Shown piece by piece: positions 23,515-30,989 of a stretch of 30,989 nucleotides of DNA. The number at the start of each line of letters is the position of its first letter. The first letter of the stretch is position 1. The DNA comes from DATAAZ01 sp036259875 (GTDB lineage: Bacteria > Actinomycetota > Thermoleophilia > Gaiellales > Gaiellaceae), in assembly GCA_036259875.1 (NCBI GenBank), contig DATAAZ010000048.1:1-30989 (forward strand), given 5' to 3'. The notes below the pieces were generated by a model, which did not search any database, was not told where the DNA came from, and saw only the letters and a program-made list of their open reading frames with translations. The position numbers and the translations under genes are program-made.

Positions 23515-23949
23515 GTGATCCGGGCGGCGCATCACATCGATCTCGTGGTCACCTCGCTCGAGACGAGCCTCGCCTTCTACCAGGAGCTGCTCGGCTGGAC
23601 GGAGACCGGCGAGATCGTCGGCGAGCGCGGCGAACGCGTCGTCTACGTCTGGCCGCCCGGCCGGGCGGAGAACTGGTACGGCTCGCTCGGCCTGCGCGAG
23701 AAGCAGTCGGAGGCGCACGCCGTCCCGTACGAGCGCTACGGCGTCGGGTTGCACCATCTCGCGTTCTTCGTCGGGTCGCGTGCCGAGGTGGACGAGCGCG
23801 CGCGCTGGATCCGTGAGCACGGCACCCGGATCGAGAGTGGGCCGAAGGAGTACGACTACATGCCGGGCTACTACGCGGTCTTCTTTTACGACCCGGACGG
23901 GATGAAGCTCGAGATCCTCACGCACGAACCGCGTGCTCCCGGTGCCTGA
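23515..23949 (+). CDS. VOC superfamily (glyoxalase-like) metalloprotein
   Basis: 144 residues, one vicinal oxygen chelate domain of paired beta-alpha-beta-beta-beta modules. Likely metal ligands are His7 in AHHIDLVV, the His of GLHHLAFFV and the Glu of MKLEILTHE. FYQELLGWTETGE and FFYDPDGMKLEI are typical. Members include glyoxalase, dioxygenases and resistance proteins, and the sequence does not decide among them. It is encoded between a small transporter and a DUF1707 protein and overlaps the latter by 17 bases. Confidence 0.85.
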   Translation: MIRAAHHIDLVVTSLETSLAFYQELLGWTETGEIVGERGERVVYVWPPGRAENWYGSLGLREKQSEAHAVPYERYGVGLHHLAFFVGSRAEVDERARWIREHGTRIESGPKEYDYMPGYYAVFFYDPDGMKLEILTHEPRAPGA

Positions 23950-24385
23950 ACCATCGGGCGAGCGGATTTCGAACGCCGACCGCGAGCGCGCCGTCGACCT
24001 GCTCGGAGCGCACGTCATCAGCGGCAGCATGACGCCCGACGAGCTCGCGCAGCGGACGGAGGCCGTCTTGAGCGCGCGGACGCGCGGCGAGCTCCGCTAT
24101 GCCCTTCGCGACCTCCCCGCCCTGCCGCGCGCTCCGCTTCTCGTCCGCGCGGCTGAGCTCGTCCCTCTGCGGGCGCACGTGGCCGTTTACCTGGGAGTGA
24201 GCCTCGTCCTCGTCGGGATCTGGGCGGCGACGCGCGACCGCCACCCCACGCCGAGCGACGAAGGGTTCGGCCTCCTCTGGCCCTTCTGGATCATGCTCGT
24301 CTGGGCGGTGCCGCTCGTGGCGCAGGCGCTCTACGTCCTTCGCCGGCCGCTTCTTCGCCGCGTTCGCCGACAGAGGCGCGGGTGA
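23933..24385 (+). CDS. DUF1707 protein with two C-terminal membrane segments
   Basis: 150 residues. Residues about 10-65 (RISNADRERAVDLLGAHVIS, MTPDELAQRTEAVLSARTRG, ALRDLP) form a DUF1707 domain, a short helical module common in actinobacterial membrane or envelope proteins. The C-terminal half has two hydrophobic segments (VAVYLGVSLVLVGIWAA and WPFWIMLVWAVPLVAQALYV), like a 2TM domain, and an Arg-rich tail. The GTG start lies inside the end of the VOC gene, so translation is coupled. Function is not established for the family. Confidence 0.83.
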   Translation: MLPVPEPSGERISNADRERAVDLLGAHVISGSMTPDELAQRTEAVLSARTRGELRYALRDLPALPRAPLLVRAAELVPLRAHVAVYLGVSLVLVGIWAATRDRHPTPSDEGFGLLWPFWIMLVWAVPLVAQALYVLRRPLLRRVRRQRRG

Positions 24386-24403
24386 CGAGCGCTCGCTCGG
24401 GCG

Positions 24404-25648
24404 CTACGAACCGGCCGCGACGCGCTCGATCGTCCTCCCCGCGAGCCGGTCGAGCGCCTGGACGGAGAGCTCGAGATGCTCGGGCTCCGTGTCCTCGAGC
24501 TTCGTATGCGAGAGGCCGCGCAGGCTCTGCACGAAGAGCATCACGGTCGGCACGCCGGCCCGCGCGACCTCGGCCGCGTCGTGGAGCGGTCCGCTCGGGA
24601 GGCGGTGTGACGTGCCGGCCACCTCCCGAACGGCTTCGTCCGCGAGCTCGATCAGCGCTTCGTCGAAGAGGATCGGGTCGATCCGCCAGATCCGCTGCCA
24701 CGAGACGTCGACGTCCTCCTCGCCCGCGAAGCGCTCGCTCGCCCGCCTCGCGTCGTCCAGCATCGCCGCGAGCTTCTCGCCGTCGAGGTGGCGCTGGTCG
24801 AGAAGCTGCTCGGCCGTCTCGACGACCGAGGTGGCGATCCCGGGCTTGCAGACGACGTTGCCCGACGTGCAGACCGCGCCGTCGCCGGTTCGCTTCGCGA
24901 CCTCGCGAATCTCGAGTGCGAGCTTCGCGGCCCCGGCGAGCGCGTCTCGGCGCTTCTCCATCGGCGTCGAGCCCGCGTGCGCCGCCTGGCCGCGCCACGT
25001 GATCTGGTGGCGCTCGACCCCGAACGTGCCGAGCACGACCCCGAGCGGGAGGTCGATCGACTCGAGGACGGGCCCCTGCTCGATGTGGAGCTCGAGGTAG
25101 GCGGCAGCGTTCTTGAGCTGTGCGCGCGCCTCGCGGGCGCGATCGAGGTCGACGCCGTGCTCGGCGAGCGCGTCCGGGAGCGCGATCCCTTCAGCGTCTC
25201 TGCGGCCGCGGAGCTCGTCCTGGTCGTCCATCGTGCCCGAGGCCGCGCTCGACCCGAAGAGCGAGCGGCCAAAGCGCGCCCCCTCCTCGTCCGCCCACTC
25301 GACCAGGCGGACCGTCGTTGCCGGCGCGCCGTCTTCGGCGATGCGTCGCATGACCTCGACGCCTGCGACGACGTTGAGCGCGCCGTCCAGCCAGCCGCCG
25401 TTCGGCACGGAGTCGATGTGGCCTCCGATCAGCACGGCGCGCTCGGAGGCGCCTCGGAGCGTCCACCACTGGTTCCCGGCTTCGTCGATCTCGTGCTCGA
25501 CCCCGAGCCCGTCCAGCTTGCCGCGCAACCACTCGCGCGCCTGCTCCCACGTGTCCGTCCACGCGACGCGCTGGGCACCGTTCTCGTCACCCGTCAGCTC
25601 GCGAAGCTCGCGCAGCTCCTCGACGGTTCGGCTCGGCTGCAGGGGCAT
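24404..25648 (-). CDS. M20 Zn-dependent amidohydrolase (ureidopropionase/allantoate type)
   Basis: 414 residues from ATG at 25648. Metal and catalytic blocks are visible: IGGHIDSVPNGGWLDGALNV (His and bridging Asp), EWADEEGARFGRSLFGS (catalytic and ligand Glu), YLELHIEQGPVLE (ligand His) and SGPLHDAAEVA (C-terminal His). WRGQAAHAGSTPMEKRRDAL is the dimerisation/lid segment of the hydantoinase/carbamoylase branch. Such enzymes split N-carbamoyl amino acids, beta-ureidopropionate or allantoate in nitrogen salvage. The start was set at 25648 because a good promoter ends ten bases upstream, which excludes the longer frame from 25681. It is convergent with the DUF1707 gene. Confidence 0.9.
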   Translation of the reverse strand: MPLQPSRTVEELRELRELTGDENGAQRVAWTDTWEQAREWLRGKLDGLGVEHEIDEAGNQWWTLRGASERAVLIGGHIDSVPNGGWLDGALNVVAGVEVMRRIAEDGAPATTVRLVEWADEEGARFGRSLFGSSAASGTMDDQDELRGRRDAEGIALPDALAEHGVDLDRAREARAQLKNAAAYLELHIEQGPVLESIDLPLGVVLGTFGVERHQITWRGQAAHAGSTPMEKRRDALAGAAKLALEIREVAKRTGDGAVCTSGNVVCKPGIATSVVETAEQLLDQRHLDGEKLAAMLDDARRASERFAGEEDVDVSWQRIWRIDPILFDEALIELADEAVREVAGTSHRLPSGPLHDAAEVARAGVPTVMLFVQSLRGLSHTKLEDTEPEHLELSVQALDRLAGRTIERVAAGS

Positions 25649-25658
25649 TCCGGACGCG

Positions 25659-25688
25659 AGCCTAAAACACGACGTCCGCACGTTTCAA
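25659..25688 (-). promoter_or_regulatory. Sigma70-like promoter of the M20 hydrolase gene
   Basis: On the minus strand TTGAAA (25688-25683), an 18-base spacer, then TAGGCT (25664-25659). Ten bases separate the -10 from the ATG at 25648, so the leader would be about three bases. This is among the clearest two-box promoters in the window. Confidence 0.65.
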
Positions 25689-25966
25689 AGGCGATGGCGG
25701 CGTGTGGTGCGGAGAGGCGAGCGACGAGAGAGACGAGCGGGTTCGCTCGAAGAGGCTGTAGTCGACCCGGACAAACACGCGCAACGGGACGCCGTACCGG
25801 ACGCGTGCGTGTGCGTCGAACGCGGGGAGCGCGTCGCGCAGCCCGGGCTCGGCGAGTTCGCTCGGCGGGGCGCTTCCGTGAACAGCGCGGGCCGCGACGG
25901 CGGCGTAAGGGTTAGGTCAAGCGTTGAACGGGCAGAAGAGCGCGGTCGCGGCAGAAGGGAGGGGAA
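25689..25966. other. Intergenic region, no supported gene
   Basis: No frame has both a start and recognisable similarity. The minus strand keeps an open frame from 25916 to 25662 with GC-rich third positions and protein-like text (PGLRDALPAFDAHARVRYGV), but it has no ATG, GTG or TTG before its last part and runs through the hydrolase promoter. It may be the remnant of a lost gene. Confidence 0.35.
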
Positions 25967-26137
25967 GTGGCTACACGGGAGCGCCGCTACGGGCCGGGAG
26001 CCGGAATCACGCTTGGCGGCATCATCGTCGTCGTGGGGATCCTGGTCCTCATCTTCTGGAGCTGGATCCTGGGCCTCATCATCATCCTCGTCGGGCTGCT
26101 CGCGTTCGGCGGATTCGCGCGCGGCCGCTGGTACTGA
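25967..26137 (+). CDS. 56-residue single-pass membrane protein
   Basis: GTG at 25967 is preceded by GGGAGGGGAA, a strong Shine-Dalgarno. The frame gives a basic N-terminus (ATRERRYGPG), a long hydrophobic run from about residue 13 to 48 (ITLGGIIVVVGILVLIF, then WSWILGLIIILVGLLAFGG) and ARGRWY before the TGA. The run is long enough for one or two membrane helices with a WSW turn. It resembles the tiny glycine/isoleucine-rich membrane proteins often seen in actinobacteria, with no assigned function. The stop lies one base from the stop of the convergent F420 gene. Confidence 0.7.
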   Translation: MATRERRYGPGAGITLGGIIVVVGILVLIFWSWILGLIIILVGLLAFGGFARGRWY

Positions 26138-26138
26138 G

Positions 26139-28595
26139 CTAGCCACGCACGAGGCCGGGGCGGACGAGCCGCGTGGGCCGGCGGAGGCTCGCGTCGTTCA
26201 CGCTCGGGTTGAGCGGCTCGGCGAGCGGCGGCGCGCCGAACGAGCGGAGCGTCCGCTCGTGCGCCGGCGTCTCGTAGAGCGTCGTGCGCTGCCGCGGCGT
26301 GCGGCCGATCGCGCGGATCGCCGCCTCCATCCGCTCTGGAGGCATCTCCTGGCCGTGGCTCGCACCGGCCGCGCGTGAGATCGACTCGTTCATGAGCGTT
26401 CCGCCGAGGTCGTTCGCGCCCGCTCCGAGCGCCGCCTGCGCCCCCTCGATTCCGAGCTTCACCCACGAGGCCTGGACGTTCGTGACGTGCGGGTGGAGCG
26501 CGAGGCGTCCGACCGCGTGCATGAGGAGCGCCTCGCGGAACGTCGGCCCGGGGCGCGCGGCGCCCTTGAGGAAGATCGGCGCTTCCATGTGCACGAACGG
26601 GAGCGGGACGAACTCCGTGAACCCGCCGGTCCGCTTCTGCTGGTCGCGGAGGCGAAGCAGGTGGCGCGCCCACGCCCGCGGGCCTTCGACCGACCCGAAC
26701 ATGATCGTCGTCGTCGAGCGCAGGCCGGTGCGATGCGCGGTGTCGTGGACGTGCAGCCACTGGCTCGTCGTCACCTTGTCGGGGCAGATGACGCGGCGCA
26801 CGTCATCGTCGAGGATCTCGGCGGCCGTCCCTGGAAGCGAGGCGAGGCCGGCGTCGCGGAGACGCACGAGGTAGGCGCGAAGCGGGACTCCGAGCGTGGC
26901 TGCCCCTTGCCAGACCTCGAGCGCGGAGAACGCGTGGACGTGGAGCTCCGGGAGCTCGCGCTTGATCGCGGCGCAGACGTCGGCGTAGTAGTCGCCCGTG
27001 AAGCCGGGGTGGATGCCTCCTTGCAGGCAGACCTCGACCGCGCCGCGGTCCCACGCTTCGCGCGAGCGGCGGACGATCTCGTCGAGGGGCACGACGTAAG
27101 GCGCGCCGCGGAGGTTCGCCGCCAGCTTCCCCTTCGAGAAGGCGCAGAAGCCGCACCGGAAGTAGCAGACGTTCGTGTAGTTGATGTTGCGCGTGACGAC
27201 GTAGGAGACCGCGTCGCCGCAGACCTCGCGGCGCAGCGCGTCGGCCGCCGCGAGGACGGTGCGGACGTCGCGCCCGCGGGCCTCGAAGAGCGCGGCGACG
27301 TCACCCTCCTCGAGCTCCGCTTCCGCCCCGACCTTCGCGAGAGCCTCGGCCACGGGTCGCGACGGTTTCGGTGCGCTGCGGAGCGCCACCCGCGCGCCGT
27401 TCGACGCTACGCTCGGCGCAGGGGGTGCTGCATCGGGGGGTCCCCCGGGGGAAGCGGCCCAAGCAGGAGGGGCGGCGGTCGCTCCGGCGGCCCACGCGCC
27501 CTCGCGCGCCAGGCCGCTCGCGTCCGCGTGCACGCGGGCGGCGCGTGCGACCCGAGGCGACGCCCAGCGGTCGAGTTCGGCGACGTATTCCGGGTAGATG
27601 GGGAGCCGGGGCACGAGCTCGAGCCCAGCCGCCTCGGTCGCGGCGCGAAGCCGCTCGATCTCCGGCCACGGCGCCTCGGGGTTTACATGGTCGAGCGTGA
27701 CAGACGAGATGCCGCCCCAGTCGTTGATCCCCGCGGCGAGGAGGCACGGGAACTCGTCGTACGAGAGGTTCGGCGGCACCTGGACGTTCATCGACGGACC
27801 GAGCACGATCCGAGCCGCCGCCGCCGTCCAGAGCAGCTCCTCGAGCGGCGGCTCGGGATGACCCGCCATCTTCGTCCCCCGCTTGGCGCGGAAGTTCTGG
27901 ACGATCACCTCCTGGACGTGGCCGTAGCGGTCGTGGAGCGCGCGGATCGCGCGCAGCGCCTCGAGCCGCTCGGCCCGCGTCTCGCCGATTCCGATCAGGA
28001 TCCCGGTCGTGAAGGGGATTCCGAGCTCCCCAGCCGCGGCGACGGTTTGCAGCCGACGTGCCGGGCGCTTGTCCGGCGAGCCGTAGTGCGGGCCGCCACG
28101 CTCGGAGAGCCGCTCGGCTGTCGTCTCGAGCATGATCCCCTGCGAGGCACTCACGCCGCGCAGCAGCCGGAGCTCCTCTCGGGTCATGACGCCGGGGTTC
28201 GCGTGCGGGAGGAGCCCCGTCTCGGCGAGCACGAGCTCGCACATTCGGGCGAGATACTCGATCGTCGTCTCGCACCCGAGCGCGGCGAGCTCCTCACGCG
28301 CCACGCGGTAGCGAAGCTCGGGCTTGTCCCCGAGCGTGAAGAGCGCCTCGTGGCACCCGGCCTCGGCGCCCGCCCGCGCGATCGCGACCACCTCGTCGGC
28401 GCTGAGGTATGCGCGCTCACCACGGCGCGGCGCCCGAGCGAAGGTGCAGTAGTGGCAGACGTCGCGGCACAGCTTCGTCAGCGGGACGAACGCCTTCGGC
28501 GAGTAGGTGACGCGCGTCCCGTGGCCGCGCTCGCGCAACCTCGTCGCCTCGCAGAGGAGATCCCCGAGCGGCGCCGCCAGGATCGGGTCGCTCAT
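26139..28595 (-). CDS. fbiC: 7,8-didemethyl-8-hydroxy-5-deazariboflavin (FO) synthase, CofG-CofH fusion
   Basis: 818 residues: CofG at the N-terminus and CofH at the C-terminus, each a radical SAM enzyme. The first 4Fe-4S motif is C43-x3-C47-x2-C50 (LCRDVCHYC). The second, near residue 480, is VCYFRCGFC. CofH makes an adduct from tyrosine and the ribityl diaminouracil of riboflavin synthesis, and CofG closes it to FO, the F420 chromophore. Other matching blocks are HPGFTGDYYADVCAAIKREL and STTTIMFGSVEGP. The linker (about 360-420) is unusually Ala/Pro/Gly-rich and longer than needed. Its ATG overlaps the TGA of cofC (ATGA), so both are translated from one message. Confidence 0.95.
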   Translation of the reverse strand: MSDPILAAPLGDLLCEATRLRERGHGTRVTYSPKAFVPLTKLCRDVCHYCTFARAPRRGERAYLSADEVVAIARAGAEAGCHEALFTLGDKPELRYRVAREELAALGCETTIEYLARMCELVLAETGLLPHANPGVMTREELRLLRGVSASQGIMLETTAERLSERGGPHYGSPDKRPARRLQTVAAAGELGIPFTTGILIGIGETRAERLEALRAIRALHDRYGHVQEVIVQNFRAKRGTKMAGHPEPPLEELLWTAAAARIVLGPSMNVQVPPNLSYDEFPCLLAAGINDWGGISSVTLDHVNPEAPWPEIERLRAATEAAGLELVPRLPIYPEYVAELDRWASPRVARAARVHADASGLAREGAWAAGATAAPPAWAASPGGPPDAAPPAPSVASNGARVALRSAPKPSRPVAEALAKVGAEAELEEGDVAALFEARGRDVRTVLAAADALRREVCGDAVSYVVTRNINYTNVCYFRCGFCAFSKGKLAANLRGAPYVVPLDEIVRRSREAWDRGAVEVCLQGGIHPGFTGDYYADVCAAIKRELPELHVHAFSALEVWQGAATLGVPLRAYLVRLRDAGLASLPGTAAEILDDDVRRVICPDKVTTSQWLHVHDTAHRTGLRSTTTIMFGSVEGPRAWARHLLRLRDQQKRTGGFTEFVPLPFVHMEAPIFLKGAARPGPTFREALLMHAVGRLALHPHVTNVQASWVKLGIEGAQAALGAGANDLGGTLMNESISRAAGASHGQEMPPERMEAAIRAIGRTPRQRTTLYETPAHERTLRSFGAPPLAEPLNPSVNDASLRRPTRLVRPGLVRG

Positions 28596-29155
28596 GCAGC
28601 GACGAGGCCGCGCAGCCGCTCGAGGTCGGCCGGGCGGTCCACATCGAACGCGAGCAGTGGATCGTCCAGGATGACCGCGTCGACTCCGGCCGCCCGGGCG
28701 CGCTCGTCCGTCCGCCGCGCGCTGTGGCGAACGCCGAACGCGGGCTCGAACGCGGCGGGGTCGCGAACCGCGAGCGCGTTCATGCCGCCGTCGGTAGCCC
28801 GCGCGATCGCGACGGGTTGCGCCGCCTCGGCGAGGCGGTCGATCGCCTCCGGGAGGACGAGCGGACAGTCCGCCATGACGACGACCGCGCCGTCGCGGGC
28901 GCGCGGGTCGGCGAGGGCGCGCGCGATCGCGGGCGCGTGCCCCGCGCCTTCGTCGACGAGGACGGCGTCGCCGCGCGCGACGCGCTCGTCGGGCGTCACG
29001 ACGAGGATCTCGTCGATCGCGGCCGACTCCGCACAGGCCTCGAGGACGCAGTCGAGCATCGTGAGGACGAGCTCGGCGCGCTCCGACGGGGAGAGCACGC
29101 CGGCGAGCCGGGTCTTCGCGCCGTCGAGGCCCTTCACCGGCACGATGGCGAGCAC
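28592..29155 (-). CDS. cofC: Phospholactate/phosphoenolpyruvate guanylyltransferase (F420 synthesis)
   Basis: 187 residues, a small GT-A-like nucleotidyltransferase. It begins MLAIVPVKGLDGAKTRLAGV, the GTP-binding P-x-K loop of CofC/FbiD, followed by VVVMADCPLVLPEAIDRL, ATDGGMNALAV and FDVDRPADLERL. It activates 2-phospholactate or PEP with GTP; CofD (30096, divergent) then joins the product to FO. The GTG at 29155 lies six bases after a TATGCT -10 element and needs no Shine-Dalgarno. The gene ends inside the start of fbiC. Confidence 0.92.
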   Translation of the reverse strand: MLAIVPVKGLDGAKTRLAGVLSPSERAELVLTMLDCVLEACAESAAIDEILVVTPDERVARGDAVLVDEGAGHAPAIARALADPRARDGAVVVMADCPLVLPEAIDRLAEAAQPVAIARATDGGMNALAVRDPAAFEPAFGVRHSARRTDERARAAGVDAVILDDPLLAFDVDRPADLERLRGLVAA

Positions 29156-29161
29156 GCGCGG

Positions 29162-29190
29162 AGCATATGCAGGCTCGCGCGAGCTGTGTA
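29162..29190 (-). promoter_or_regulatory. cofC-fbiC promoter with palindrome in the spacer
   Basis: On the minus strand TACACA (29190-29185), 17 bases, then TATGCT (29167-29162), ending six bases before the GTG. The spacer holds a perfect 12-bp palindrome GCTCGCGCGAGC at 29173-29184 that abuts the -35. A protein bound there would block RNA polymerase, so it is an operator candidate. Confidence 0.6.
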
Positions 29191-29201
29191 CCGAGCGACG
29201 T

Positions 29202-30021
29202 CTAGCCGGCCTCGCGGTCGACGAGGTCGCGGACGAGCGCGCGCGCGCCCGACGTGATCGGCGCGCCGTGGCCGACCCCGATGACGTCTGCCTCGAGCTC
29301 GGCGAGGCGACGAAGCGAGGTTCGATGCTGCGTGCGATTGAGGTTGAACGCGCGCCAGCCGGCGCCGAGGAACGGCCAGGTGCAGATCGCGTCCCCGACG
29401 AGGACTAGGCGCCGCTCGGGCCAGGAGAACGCGAGGTGGCCGGGCGAGTGGCCGGGCGCGTGGAGGACGTGGAGTGGGCCGATCCGGTCCCCCTCGGCGA
29501 CGAAGTGGTCGACCCGGCACGGGACGTGCGCCGGCTTCGCGAGCCACAGGCCGACCTGGAACGGCACGAGCCGCAGCGACTGGGTCGGCCGCAGCGTCAC
29601 CGGCTGGGCCCGGCGCTCGCCCGCGACGATGTCCGCCTCCCCTTCGTGCGCGTAGACCGTCGCGCCGCTCAGCCGCTTCAGCGCAGCGAGCCCGCCCAGA
29701 TGCGAGCGGTGGGCGTGCGTGAGGACGATGTGGCGCAGGTCGGTGACCGGCCGTCCGATCGCCTCGAGTCCGGCGAGGACGCCGCGCCCGTCAGGCTCGA
29801 ACAGCGTGTCGACGAGGACGAGTTCCTTCCCGTCGTCGAGCAGGAAGGCGCCGGGGGCGGCAGCGGGGCGACCGTCTGCGTGTCGTAGAGGTTCTCCCGG
29901 CGGAGGCGCGTCCGGATGCCGACGAGCGCGACGATCCCGAGCGGCGCGGGAGGCGGCTCCACCCGGCGATGCGATCCAGCGCGCCGGCCGTCCTGGTGAG
30001 GAGCGGCGTGAGGAGCGACAC
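29202..30021 (-). pseudogene. MBL-fold metallo-hydrolase broken by two frameshifts
   Basis: From GTG at 30021 the frame reads LLTPLLTRTAGALDRIAGW and RLPR. A missing base near 29945 moves to PLGIVALVGIRTRLRRENLY, and another near 29855 moves to FLLDDGKELVLVDTLFEPDG. The rest is an intact MBL domain: VLTHAHRSHLGG, YAHEGEADIVAGER, VLHAPGHSPGHLAF, LVGDAI and GVGHGAP. The canonical HxHxDH box reads HAHRSH, with Ser for Asp. Two single-base insertions would restore one frame of about 270 codons, so this is a recent pseudogene or a sequencing error. Without them only GTG at 29600 could start, giving 132 residues without the HxHxDH box. It lies between cofC and cofD; any link to F420 is unproven. 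Confidence 0.7.
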
Positions 30022-30080
30022 GCGCCAATCCTGTCGCCGGGTCCGGCGGTGTGTCAACGATTGTCATGCCCCGCGGCCGT

Positions 30081-30086
30081 TACGGT
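30081..30086 (+). promoter_or_regulatory. -10 element TACGGT for cofD
   Basis: TACGGT ends nine bases before the ATG at 30096, implying a leader of a few bases at most. No clear -35 or Shine-Dalgarno is seen. Confidence 0.4.
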
Positions 30087-30095
30087 CTCGGCGCG

Positions 30096-30989
30096 ATGGG
30101 ACGCCTGACGGTCCTCTGCGGCGGGCTCGGGGGCTCGCGCTTCGTCGACGCCCTGGCGCGCGCCACCCGCCGCGAGGACGTCACCGCGGTCGGAAACGTC
30201 GGCGACGACGTCGAGGTCCTCGGGCTCCACGTCTCGCCCGACCTGGACACCGTCCTGTACACGCTCACGGGCCTCCTCGACGAGGAGCGCGGCTGGGGCG
30301 TCGTCGACGAGAGCTACGGCGCGCTCACGATGGCCGAGGCGCTCGGCGCGGAGACGTGGTTCACGCTCGGCGACCGCGACATCGGGCTTCACCTCGTGCG
30401 GACAGAGCTGCTCCGGGTGGGAGTGCCGCTGAGCGCCGTGTTCGCGCGCTTCGCGGCTGCGCTCCGGGTCGGCGTCCGCCTCCTTCCGGCCTCGGATGAC
30501 GCGGTCAGGACGGTCGTCGAGACGCCCGCCGGCGAGCTCGACTTCCAAACGTGGTTCGTGCGCCGCGGCCACCGGGATGTGGTCGAGGGCGTCCGTTACG
30601 ACGGAGCAGCGGGCGCCCGCCCGGCCCCCGGAGTGATCGAGGCGATCGCGGAGGCGGAGGTTGCGTTCCTCGCGCCCTCGAACCCGTTCGTCTCGATCGG
30701 CCCGATTCTCGCCGTCCCGGGCGTCCGCGAGGCGTTGGCGGCGCGCGTCGGACCCGTCGTCGCCGTCTCGCCGCTCGTCGCGGGGATGGCGCTGCGGGGC
30801 CCGCTCGCCGGAATGCTCGCTTCCCTGGGCCACGAGGCGAGCGCGGTGGGCGTGGCGCGGCTGTACGCCGACATCGCGTCCGTCTTCCTCCTCGACCCCG
30901 CCGACGCGGAGCTCGCGCCGGCGATCGAGGCGCTCGGGCTCCGGGTAGTCGTCACGCCTGTGGTTATGGTTGATCCGGTGGAGGGGCGG
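30096..30989 (+). CDS. cofD: 2-phospho-L-lactate transferase, incomplete at the right edge
   Basis: 298 residues are visible and the frame is still open at the window end; the family is slightly longer than this, so little is missing. LTVLCGGLGGSRFVDAL opens the protein and is the nucleotide-binding start of CofD/FbiA. Then come VGNVGDDVEVLGLHVSPDLD, TVLYTLTGLLDEERGWGV, WFTLGDRDIGLH, LAPSNPFVSIGPILAVPG and VSPLVAGMALRGPLAGML. The enzyme transfers the phospholactyl-type group from the CofC product to FO, giving F420-0. It is divergent from cofC-fbiC, with the broken MBL gene between. The glutamate ligase CofE/FbiB is not visible and may lie just beyond the edge. Confidence 0.93.
   Translation, partial: MGRLTVLCGGLGGSRFVDALARATRREDVTAVGNVGDDVEVLGLHVSPDLDTVLYTLTGLLDEERGWGVVDESYGALTMAEALGAETWFTLGDRDIGLHLVRTELLRVGVPLSAVFARFAAALRVGVRLLPASDDAVRTVVETPAGELDFQTWFVRRGHRDVVEGVRYDGAAGARPAPGVIEAIAEAEVAFLAPSNPFVSIGPILAVPGVREALAARVGPVVAVSPLVAGMALRGPLAGMLASLGHEASAVGVARLYADIASVFLLDPADAELAPAIEALGLRVVVTPVVMVDPVEGR

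Noticed and set aside
25662..25916. Open minus-strand frame with protein-like text
   Set aside because: It has no usable start codon for most of its length, crosses the hydrolase promoter and shows no recognised family; kept only as a possible relic.
1..30989. CRISPR array, insertion sequence or rRNA genes
   Set aside because: No regularly spaced repeats, transposase motifs or rRNA sequence were seen on either strand.

Overview
The window is high-GC DNA (about 73% G+C in a sampled coding line) with many GTG starts, short gaps and frequent start/stop overlaps. Its gene set points to a soil-type actinobacterium. Coenzyme F420 biosynthesis genes (a CofG/CofH fusion of the FbiC type, CofC, CofD), an F420-type LLM oxidoreductase, a LigD-type polymerase and DUF1707 all fit Actinobacteria. 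The general flavour resembles Thermoleophilia/Gaiellales, but that placement is inference.

Layout. 184-2472: a possible 11-codon leader ORF coupled by a TGATG overlap to a DegT/DnrJ/EryC1 aminotransferase, then an LLM flavin monooxygenase. 2491-6752: a regulatory block with a NarL-type regulator lacking the phosphoacceptor Asp, a LacI-type HTH/coiled-coil protein, a small two-anchor membrane protein and a MASE1-GAF histidine kinase. 6713-7427: a decayed flavin monooxygenase. 7515-10665: a secreted three-repeat protein, an ATP-dependent DNA ligase and a LigD-type polymerase (split LigD functions, no Ku seen). 10657-15422: a PhoD-like phosphatase, then two tandem PQQ-type sugar dehydrogenases and a two-domain sulfurtransferase. 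15614-16856: a lower-GC glycosyltransferase gene, phased palindromes and the 5' half of a tRNA. 16968-20493: an ornithine cyclodeaminase-family protein divergent from an HMG-CoA-lyase-family protein, then methylmalonate-semialdehyde dehydrogenase; this suggests amino-acid catabolism. 20570-24385: a truncated cupin, a small exported protein, a quinone-oxidoreductase-like MDR protein, an F420-type LLM oxidoreductase, a DUF606 membrane protein, a VOC protein and a DUF1707 protein. 24404-25648: an M20 amidohydrolase. 25967-30989: a 56-residue membrane protein and the F420 block (fbiC, cofC, a frameshifted MBL-fold gene, and cofD running off the right edge).

The most striking whole-window signal is promoter architecture. 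Six gene starts have a TANNNT hexamer ending exactly six bases before the start codon, and six more have one at 7-10 bases. Genes without it mostly sit inside overlapping operons or carry a good Shine-Dalgarno. This is what leaderless transcription looks like. One such site, 18001-18007, is symmetric and could fire in both directions. The window also shows several broken genes, which indicate recent decay or, for single-base breaks, possible assembly error.
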